Assembly (NCBI GenBank): GCA_016721085.1 | Contig: JADKJI010000050.1 | Span: 1 to 16,824, forward strand | From: Chitinophagaceae bacterium | Lineage (GTDB): Bacteria; Bacteroidota; Bacteroidia; Chitinophagales; Chitinophagaceae | DNA length: 16,824 bases | Direction of reading: 5' to 3' | Part shown: one piece after another, positions 10,101-15,407 of the stretch | Layout of the letters: each line of letters starts with the position of its first letter | Position numbering within the stretch: position 1 is the first letter of the stretch | Notes under the pieces: generated by a model | Told to the model about the DNA's origin: nothing | The model's input: only the letters and a program-made list of their open reading frames with translations | Database searches by the model: none | Made by a program: the position numbers and the translations under genes

Positions 10101-10199
10101 AGTAATAACTTATCATGTCGATCTCTTACACTTAAAACTGGGGCTACACTTACCATTGACCCTGGTTATAAGTTGACGATTACAGGGAAAGGGAATTGA
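7140..10199 (+). CDS. Large secreted Fn3 / cleaved-adhesin-like multidomain protein
   Basis: This is a 1019-residue surface or secreted protein. A signal peptide ends near residue 36 (LLFAFSVSKA). An Ig-like region spans about 37-125 (SIEDAGNYTIEQ). Two related Fn3 domains sit at about 212-302 (GSYILEYGPKGFFPG; NSYDVYFRQSC) and 450-546 (GSFIIEYGLAGFTPG; NYDVYLRQNC). Between them, about 303-449 resembles a cleaved-adhesin/MAM-like jelly roll (FPYSQGFET; IRFDDFTIEN). Residues about 547-680 look like a PPC-type beta domain (ELLYQFTPATTGVYYLDV). The rest holds an unrecognised region (about 699-850), an Ig-like segment (about 851-940) and WTGAFDSNWEDPKNWDC, a motif common near the ends of such Bacteroidota proteins. 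No type IX secretion C-terminal domain is visible. Binding target unknown. The chosen ATG follows a TTG; ATG 7149 is also possible. Confidence 0.85.
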   Translation: MKFMKNSFQHHLIIYNSRLLLCILVLLFAFSVSKAQVSCGPVFIQNVCITNSASIGTSTELSASYFWFKDGKPKRGPIAGDGGAVSFSFPITSIEDAGNYTIEQTKNGIVTCVQNIQVVLVPLPEIQVLTGASLLCNGETTLSLSNSEAGVIYVLYCNNSFVTYESRTIGGAFSFTPVSQEGVYSVRAYKISCNSNAIIEFGNVTVYQNLPRPVINSTTTTSAIINWTATGSYILEYGPKGFFPGFDATAGIGGTIINTNSASVTLSGLVSGNSYDVYFRQSCSPGVYVSSPVRTFTTDCSAITSFPYSQGFETTPILGVPICWKSNYTDFDSDLDYFMSTGFQRSGSNYIYGQRGWLILPRMTLTGNQRLRFFTNSSTSTAIYNVKISTGTNAISSFTTNLLTDTIFQVGYREKNINLSAYTGSVYIAIQEVSGAIRFDDFTIENIPACPGPSYIKTTSVTTSTAQVNWTGTGSFIIEYGLAGFTPGTTNTPGVGGTIVTSTANTLTLTGLSTNTNYDVYLRQNCTASSNGYSTNSSKVGFSTFLNCATATVLSTCVNITASVISGTGQYDFSGTYPVNSNGKSTLGKELLYQFTPATTGVYYLDVSTSGLQFVSYLYKPAASGCSNTGWIGINSINRDNMGKHPIGVLQAGTTYLFILDNENSSDNFNQTFKICLSSVGGGACTKIFSRPIPPNSPKKEYLLDDSGGVIAELDFSASSTAPGDIIYTTYVNIGSPVLKDKDKKEYLKHTFNIIPANNAISGSMGIRLYINNLILQDLINDPDDGIADVNSVADLGVTLMSGQFCSFSFNPITPGVYILPSSSGAYNGTSSFVQFSTSTMGAFYLNGGGLPLTPGDNVLCQGSSVVFSVPDKGVGTTYQWQVDQGFGFTDLSNLGVYSGVTTKSLLLLLPPTSYYGFKYRCISVQGGNTTISPITTLKFSITWTGAFDSNWEDPKNWDCSAYPNYHTPDANTDVIIASGTLNDPVISNNLSCRSLTLKTGATLTIDPGYKLTITGKGN

Positions 10200-10216
10200 A
10201 AAAGGGATTAGTAGTT

Positions 10217-10262
10217 AATTCAGGATGTCATCTTGTGTAAGAAACAACTAGTATTTTACAAC
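10217..10262 (+). repeat. Left outer inverted repeat (46 bp)
   Basis: Positions 10217-10262 pair with 13464-13509 in inverse orientation, 44 of 46 bases; mismatches are 10222/13504 and 10256/13470, and the central 33 bp are perfect. It contains the core GATGTCATC (10224-10232) and starts 17 nt after the adhesin stop codon. No transposase lies between the two copies. Confidence 0.85.
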
Positions 10263-10350
10263 TATTGCCGCGTCAAATAAAAGGCTATAAATACTCAATT
10301 AATTGTAATCCAAAAGAGTAAATGATTTGAGAAAAAGTTATTTTGTTGAA

Positions 10351-10391
10351 GTTGTATTTTACACGGGATGTCATCTTGTGTAAAATACAAC
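10351..10391. repeat. Left inner palindromic element, perfect 14-bp stem
   Basis: GTTGTATTTTACAC (10351-10364) and GTGTAAAATACAAC (10378-10391) are perfect reverse complements. The 13-nt centre again carries GATGTCATC (10367-10375), which can extend the stem through two G-T positions. Compared with the inverted element at 13336-13376, 36 of 41 bases agree. It lies 59 nt before the GlcG-like start codon, so it could be regulatory as well as structural. Confidence 0.8.
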
Positions 10392-10399
10392 CACCATTT

Positions 10400-10427
10400 T
10401 TTGACTAGACATAATATTTTTATCTTG
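10400..10427 (+). promoter_or_regulatory. Possible promoter of the GlcG/HbpS-like gene
   Basis: TTTG at 10400-10403 and TATCTTG at 10421-10427 are separated by 17 nt. They approximate the Bacteroidota -33 TTG and -7 TAnnTTTG elements; the -7 match is imperfect. The site is 23 nt upstream of the ATG and directly after the inner palindrome. Confidence 0.3.
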
Positions 10428-10450
10428 TTCCTGAATTAAACCAGCACCGA

Positions 10451-10891
10451 ATGACCCCTCAACAACTCCAGCAATCCATCCATAAAATAATCGAATCTCT
10501 TTCTGATCTGATTCCTACCTATAAGGAAAGTAAAATAGACTGGAATATTACCGAAGGGAATGTGGCCGTTTGTATCATCGACGATGCAGGTAATGTTTTT
10601 GGAAAAATTTGGGGCGATAATAAGATCAAAGGACGGAGAGTATACGATATAGCTTACCGAAAAGCCTCACAGGTTTGGATCACTGGTTATAAGACGGGTG
10701 AATTCGAGCGACTTGTTTTCACAGACCAGATTAACTATCGTGAGTTTGGTATTGATTTACCAGACCTGATGGGATGGGAAGGCGGACAGCCCATTCAGCT
10801 CGATGCAGAAACAAAAATCTATTGCGGATTCAGTGGTTTTAAAGGAGTTACTGATGTAGCAATTGTAAAGAAGGCAGTAGGTTTAATTTAA
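10451..10891 (+). CDS. GlcG/HbpS-like (heme-degrading/binding superfamily) protein
   Basis: This 146-residue protein has no signal peptide or membrane segment. Its order of motifs resembles the GlcG/HbpS (former DUF336) alpha/beta fold: an N-terminal helix, then VAVCIIDDAGNVFGKIWGD (about 38-57), a helix carrying DIAYRKASQVWITG (about 66-79), then GGQPIQLDAETKIYCGFSG (about 114-132) and a final helix DVAIVKKAVGLI. In the family the last motif normally reads GGxPIxxxGxxxGAIGVSG, so the Gly-rich strand is degenerate here (IYCGFSG). Some family members bind heme or cobalamin and others have unknown roles; no heme ligand can be assigned. It lies just inside the inverted repeats, 165 nt before the PLD gene on the same strand. 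Function beyond the fold is not predicted. Confidence 0.65.
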   Translation: MTPQQLQQSIHKIIESLSDLIPTYKESKIDWNITEGNVAVCIIDDAGNVFGKIWGDNKIKGRRVYDIAYRKASQVWITGYKTGEFERLVFTDQINYREFGIDLPDLMGWEGGQPIQLDAETKIYCGFSGFKGVTDVAIVKKAVGLI

Positions 10892-10933
10892 GTATCTTCT
10901 CGACATTCCTAATTTATAGAAGTAGAAGAAACC

Positions 10934-10973
10934 CCTTATAGAACAAATTCTAAAAGGCTTCATCGAGATTTTT
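10934..10973 (+). terminator. Weak hairpin after the GlcG-like gene
   Basis: CCTTATAGAA (10934-10943) and TTCTAAAAGG (10948-10957) form a 10-bp stem with one A-A mismatch and a CAAA loop. A T run follows at 10969-10973, 11 nt after the stem, which is far for an intrinsic terminator. It may end the GlcG-like transcript before the PLD gene. Confidence 0.3.
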
Positions 10974-11056
10974 CTTAACAATAGAAGTCGCTATTTCCCC
11001 TATAGTTTTAGTATATTTAATAAGCATCATCGCTTATTAACCATAAACCTTCTGCT

Positions 11057-12793
11057 ATGAGATTCAAAAATGACACCGGTTCATTGAAATTATATTTCGT
11101 GGCCGGTACCCAAACTGTATTGATGGCTTTCGATCTTCCGGAAGCTAAAGTTAAAGGATCAGACTTCATGGGCTTCAGCATAGAACGGACCGATGCTGAA
11201 GGGAAAAAACAACTTCTCAATGGGTCAAAACATTTCGACTCACTGATACATGATAGTAATATCACAGATCCAAAAATTAAATATGCTTCACTTGTCCAGG
11301 CTTTTTTCTGGAAAGACTATCTGGCAGACCCGGGTCAAGAGTATACCTATAAAGTAAGTGCCATGTATGGAACCGCACTCCATTTTGCTCCTAAATACAC
11401 GAGTTCTATTACCATCTCCACGGAAGAACTTAATAAGGGGAAGCACTCTGTATACTTTAACTATGGGGTTACTGGCTCTCAGGGATATGCGAAAAATAAA
11501 GAATTCGGGAATAAGCGGGTTTCTGAACTTGGAAAGGATGCCTATGCCAAGGCACTTTCTTACCTGAGCCGGGAATTATATAATGAAGGCCTAACTGGAT
11601 TTTTGAAGCAGGCAAAAACAAAAAGCACTCTCTATATTGTGCTTTTTATGAAATTCAATACCCTGAATTCCTAAAGCAATTGAAGGAAGTAAAGAAGAAA
11701 GTAAAAGAATTGCAGATAGTTTATAGTGCACAATCAGGGCAAAATAAGGATATTAAGGACCCGCATCATGAAAAGGGTAATATAACCTCACTAAAAGATA
11801 TAGGTTTAATGAGTGTAAGCCATCTGAGAACAAAAGCTAATCAACCTCATAATAAATTCATGATTCTTTGTGAGAATGATGTACCAATTGAAGTATGGAC
11901 AGGTTCAACCAATATCACTTTATCGGGCATATTTGGCCAATGTAATACAGGACACTGGATCAAGGATAAGACCATTGCAAAAAGTATAAAAAGTATTGGG
12001 ATACATTAATGAACAACCCTTCTCTTGGCGTCTTATCAAAAGTTTCTGAAGAAATTCAGCCAGACACTGACCTAACAAAACTTGATAATGGTACTTATGT
12101 GTTTTTCAGTCCGAGGGATTTGCCTTTTGATAAAGATGTTGAGGTAACCCCCAATCATCTGAAATCATATGTAAAATTAATTGACAAAGCACAGGAGTTG
12201 GTGTGTATGATTTTCCCTTTCAATTATGATTCAGTATTCCAAAAAGTATACGATAAGAAGCAAGCTTTCTTCGCTATCTCTTATTTGAAAAAACCGCTCA
12301 GGCAGAACAGGCCAAGAGTAATGAGGATAATGATGTAAACCTAAAAGTCACAGGTGGAGCCGTTTTGGAAAGCAAAGTAGAAGATTTTGTAAAAGAAGTA
12401 ACACCTAAAAGTACTGTTGATGGCGGTATACTATTTGTTCACAATAAATTCTTTCTCGTAGATCCGTTAAGTGATCAACCCAAAGTGCTTACAGGATCTG
12501 CAAACTTCAGCAATGCTTCTATAGTTAGTAATGATGAAAATTCTTTACTGATTATAGGGGATAAGCGTGTAGCGGATATTTATCTTACAGAATTCAATCG
12601 CCTTTTTGAGCATTTCTGGCCCCGATATATTACTCAGCAAAACAAAAGGAATAAGATAAAGAATGAAGCTGGATTTGAAAAACCTCTGGATGAGAAATAC
12701 ACCTGGTTTGTTGATTATTTTAAAAAATCAAGCTATCATTATAAGAGGGGCAGATTGTTTATTGAAATGAAAGGAGCTAAAAAAGTTCAATAG
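11057..12793 (+). pseudogene. Phospholipase D-like protein gene with three frameshifts
   Basis: Read through the shifts, this encodes about 578 residues. An N-terminal beta-rich, Fn3-like region (about 1-130, e.g. PGQEYTYKVSAMYG) precedes two PLD half-domains. Half one has PHNKFMILCEND...WTGSTNIT, an HxK...GSxN motif in which Cys replaces the usual Asp. Half two has VHNKFFLVDP...LTGSANFSN, a complete HKD motif with D. PLD-family enzymes cleave phosphodiester bonds in lipids or nucleic acids through two paired His; which applies here is unclear. Breaks: about 11630-11640 (frame stops 11674), the A run 11977-11981 (frame stops 12009; KKYKKYWDTLMNNPS resumes) and about 12264-12270 (frame stops 12338; RYLLFEKTAQAEQ resumes). 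No signal peptide is seen. An in-frame TAA 36 nt upstream supports ATG 11057. It converges on the lipocalin-like gene. Confidence 0.8.
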
Positions 12794-12861
12794 ATTGAAA
12801 GAGTTCAAGAGGTTCCAGAGGGGGTATCTGGAACCTCTTGAACTCTTTCAACTTATTGAAC
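12785..12861. terminator. Strong bidirectional hairpin between convergent genes
   Basis: Arms 12795-12819 and 12827-12851 are perfect 25-bp reverse complements around the 7-nt loop GGGGGTA. After a 2x2 interruption, another 8 bp pair (12785-12792 with 12854-12861). The stem begins within the last codons of the PLD gene and contains the stop codon of the minus-strand lipoprotein gene, so it most likely ends transcription from both sides. U tracts are absent. Confidence 0.8.
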
Positions 12862-13308
12862 CTTCTTGTATTTCTCGACAATTATGTGATCAATCCCCAA
12901 CTTCTCAATCCTCTCCACTCCTTTCTGTGTTAGCGTATCATTTTTAATGGTCACATTGAATTTGAATTCATTCCCTTCCCATTCCCTGTCTATAAAATAA
13001 TCGAGGTGTTCGGTATAAGTGCTATCAGCAAAAGTATATGTACCTGCTCCGGCAACAAATGCCTTGGTAGTTGAATCGGCTCCTTTCGAAAGATCGTGAC
13101 TAAAGAAAGCGAAATGTGTTGGATTGATCATCTTGATCATTTTCACTTTCGGGTTGAAGGTGGAAACCGTTGCATCCCTTTCAGTACTGGTGGCGGAGAT
13201 AAGCTCCCAGGTACCGATGAGGGGATTGGCGGGGGTTGATGGCGTTGAGTTGGTATTGCAGGCGCTGATGCTGATAAGCAGTGCGAGGGTTAATAGTTTA
13301 TAGTTCAT
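12853..13308 (-). CDS. Lipocalin-like lipoprotein
   Basis: This is a 151-residue predicted lipoprotein. The start MNYKLLTLALLISISAC gives a short signal peptide with a lipobox-like ISAC; Cys17 would be lipidated and anchor the protein in a membrane. After a Ser/Pro/Thr-rich linker, residues about 28-151 form a beta-rich domain starting with LIGTWELISA, the hallmark first strand of lipocalin-like proteins, and including HFAFFSHDLSKGADS, GAGTYTFADSTYTEHLDYF and EWEGNEFKFNVTIKNDTL. Ligand unknown. An upstream in-frame ATG at 13413 would put the lipoprotein signal in the middle of the protein and run through the palindromic repeat, so the start at 13308 is chosen. It faces the PLD gene and shares its terminator. 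Codon use looks like its neighbours. Confidence 0.8.
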   Translation of the reverse strand: MNYKLLTLALLISISACNTNSTPSTPANPLIGTWELISATSTERDATVSTFNPKVKMIKMINPTHFAFFSHDLSKGADSTTKAFVAGAGTYTFADSTYTEHLDYFIDREWEGNEFKFNVTIKNDTLTQKGVERIEKLGIDHIIVEKYKKVQ

Positions 13309-13335
13309 AGGGGATAAAGGTAGGGAATTTGGGAG

Positions 13336-13376
13336 CTTGTGTTTTACACAAGATGTCATCCGGAGTAAAATACAAC
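13336..13376. repeat. Right inner palindromic element
   Basis: This is the inverted counterpart of 10351-10391 (36 of 41 bases agree). It contains GATGTCATC at 13352-13360 and the smaller hairpin CTTGTG/CACAAG at 13336-13352. It lies 27 nt upstream of the lipoprotein start on the minus strand, mirroring the left copy's position before the GlcG-like gene. Confidence 0.75.
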
Positions 13377-13463
13377 CGTAGAAAATTTGGCTTTTAATTT
13401 TAATCAACCTCATTGACTTTCAGTCTGTTCAATTATTATATAACCGGATATTAATCTGTTTTG

Positions 13464-13509
13464 GTTGTAGAATACTAGTTGTTTCTTACACAAGATGACA
13501 TCCCGAATT
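13464..13509 (-). repeat. Right outer inverted repeat (46 bp)
   Basis: This is the inverse copy of 10217-10262, 44 of 46 bases, with core GATGACATC at 13494-13502. The spacing to the inner element is 87 nt, against 88 nt on the left, so the two ends have almost the same architecture. Confidence 0.85.
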
Positions 13510-13523
13510 GTTTTACAAATACA

Positions 13524-13568
13524 CCAACCCCCTACACTCCAGCTAAAACAGGAGCAGCAAGGGGTTGG
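13524..13568 (-). terminator. Possible terminator of the lipase/cytolysin-like unit
   Basis: CCAACCCC (13524-13531) and GGGGTTGG (13561-13568) form a perfect 8-bp stem. Inside it, CTCC (13537-13540) pairs with GGAG (13551-13554). It lies 27 nt beyond the stop of the cytolysin-like gene on the minus strand. No good U tract follows. Confidence 0.4.
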
Positions 13569-13594
13569 AACTTTTTAAATATTCAGCACTTACT

Positions 13595-15385
13595 TTATTC
13601 CCTATACATTGAAAAATTTATACAGATTTTCGCATCCCCACCAATTTCTTTTAATACTGCTGTACAACCCGAAACATCTTTCAAATCTTGCCAATCACGG
13701 AAGAAGAATTTGAAATCCTTTTCCTCATAACTAACCGAAGTATTAGAATTCCCCAAATCTTCCCCATCTTTCATGATCTTATCCTTGATCCGGTATTTTA
13801 TTAGTAGGTATCCATTAGCAGCTTGGTCTGGCGTAAGCATAAATCGTCGTAACCCCTCTTTTACAGGCGAATTACCCGACACATATAATTGCTTGTATTC
13901 ACCCTCTTTCAATTGCAATGGATTTGCAGAGGACTGATCCCATACTTTTGATGGTCGACCTAATTCTTCGCTAAGCTCCACCTCAGCTCCACTGGCATTT
14001 TTTGTAAATACCTGAACCGTGATATTTCCGAATAGATCTTCATTGTTACCAGTAACTGGATTATCAACTACTTTCTGTACACCGAAATTTTTAATATAGA
14101 TAGAATACCTGTCGAGCGTTTTGCATTCCTCCTGTGCTTCAAATGTACCTACTGATCTTATTCCTAATGATGCATAGTCTGAAACTCTTACCAGCGTATA
14201 TGAAATTGGAAAAGGATTAGTAGTGGAGCCAAGTGTACGGGCTGTTGGATCATCTATATAACTCTTCAATTGATCGGGATTGTTTAAAACCCTTCCGGCA
14301 CTGGCACCATTTCCACCTATTACTATTGCTTTGAAATCTTTGATAACAGAACTGAAGTTTACAGATGCAGAACCTTCAACACTGTTTCCTGCCTTTACTT
14401 TTAATTCAGTGAGTTCAATTCCCAACTTGGCTTCCAATGCTGTTTTTACTTTTCCAGCTGTTTCTTCTGAAACAACTTTGATGAAAACCATTCGGCCATA
14501 AGTAACTGAATTGATCATTACAAGGTTTCCGCGACTGGCAGCAGCAGCTGGATCCTGAAATAAATTGGCTGCATTCAGGTCATTATGAAACACCATGAAC
14601 ATTGGCTGAATATATTTCACGAGATAGGTCTTTCTCTTCGTTTCGCCTGAAACATTTCCAGAGAAAGCTGTACCTGCATTTACTTCAGCGGGTATACTGA
14701 ATTCTTCCAAAGGAAGGAATAACCCACTACTGGTTTCTACTTGCGATGCAAATTCAAATTTACTATCCACCTCTGTTATACTTAATCCATCCATTGCCGG
14801 TATAGATAAGCCCTGATTCTGGTTGATGAGCGTATTGATCCGATCCATCTGAATAACCCCTGGCGTTGTAAGCTCTACTGCAGCATTCCTCGATCCAAGG
14901 ATATTCAAGTTCAAAGTCATGGGCTTACGGGCAGGTAAGCCCGAAGGAATAATGAATGATTCATCAAGAATGGATTCACTAGTGAATATGATGCCAGGGA
15001 ATATCTTATTCTGCGATGAAGCTTTGATGATATTGAATTCGGGTTTTATGGTGAGATCCATTTCTTTTGTAGTAGCCTTACAAATGATCTTACCATCCTG
15101 ACTAGTCTTATTAACTGTACCTTTTATTTTCTCCTGGGGAGCGGTCTCTGCTAAACCAGGACCTATTTCTAATAATCCTCCCGGTACAATTTTCCGGGCC
15201 ATTACTGTACTGGAAGGCACCAGCTTCTGCGCTTTAATGAAATTGATCTTAGAAGTGGAATACCATCTGAGAGGTGAAGTGCCTATTTTTTTTATTATTC
15301 TTGTCGGTTGTTGTTGTATTTGTGCAGATGCATTTAATCCGATGCAGCATAGCGCAATACAACTACTTACAATTATCGTTTTCAT
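13595..15385 (-). CDS. Secreted thiol-activated cytolysin (CDC-like) family protein without undecapeptide
   Basis: This is a 596-residue exported protein; the signal peptide is about residues 1-22 (CCIGLNASA|Q). Residues about 170-420 follow the order of the pore-forming core of cholesterol-dependent cytolysins: NTLINQNQGLSIPAM and a KFEFASQVETSS stretch, KYIQPMFMVFHNDL (about 255-268; CDCs have KQIFYTVxxD), NSVTYGRMVFIKV (about 291-303; CDCs have SVAYGRxVYxKLE), KAIVIGGNG (about 349-357, with the Gly-Gly hinge) and PISYTLVRVSD (about 392-402). The family inserts amphipathic hairpins into membranes as ring pores. The Trp-rich undecapeptide ECTGLAWEWWR and the usual domain 4 are missing; residues 425-596 are an unrecognised beta-rich region ending KICINFSMYRE. 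CDC-like proteins of this type are known from Bacteroidota such as Elizabethkingia. It follows the lipase by 22 nt. Pore formation is inferred, not shown. Confidence 0.8.
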   Translation of the reverse strand: MKTIIVSSCIALCCIGLNASAQIQQQPTRIIKKIGTSPLRWYSTSKINFIKAQKLVPSSTVMARKIVPGGLLEIGPGLAETAPQEKIKGTVNKTSQDGKIICKATTKEMDLTIKPEFNIIKASSQNKIFPGIIFTSESILDESFIIPSGLPARKPMTLNLNILGSRNAAVELTTPGVIQMDRINTLINQNQGLSIPAMDGLSITEVDSKFEFASQVETSSGLFLPLEEFSIPAEVNAGTAFSGNVSGETKRKTYLVKYIQPMFMVFHNDLNAANLFQDPAAAASRGNLVMINSVTYGRMVFIKVVSEETAGKVKTALEAKLGIELTELKVKAGNSVEGSASVNFSSVIKDFKAIVIGGNGASAGRVLNNPDQLKSYIDDPTARTLGSTTNPFPISYTLVRVSDYASLGIRSVGTFEAQEECKTLDRYSIYIKNFGVQKVVDNPVTGNNEDLFGNITVQVFTKNASGAEVELSEELGRPSKVWDQSSANPLQLKEGEYKQLYVSGNSPVKEGLRRFMLTPDQAANGYLLIKYRIKDKIMKDGEDLGNSNTSVSYEEKDFKFFFRDWQDLKDVSGCTAVLKEIGGDAKICINFSMYRE

Positions 15386-15407
15386 AAATTAAATGTTTTT
15401 AGTTTGT

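Noticed and set aside
13309..13413. Longer lipoprotein gene starting at 13413
   Set aside because: It would bury the lipoprotein signal peptide 35 residues inside and translate the palindromic repeat at 13336-13376.
10217..13509. Complete insertion sequence
   Set aside because: Inverted ends exist, but no transposase or recombinase is encoded between them and no target duplication was evident.
13479..13730. Plus-strand reading frame over the end of the cytolysin-like gene
   Set aside because: Its composition is not protein-like, it begins inside the outer repeat and it overlaps the well-supported minus-strand gene.
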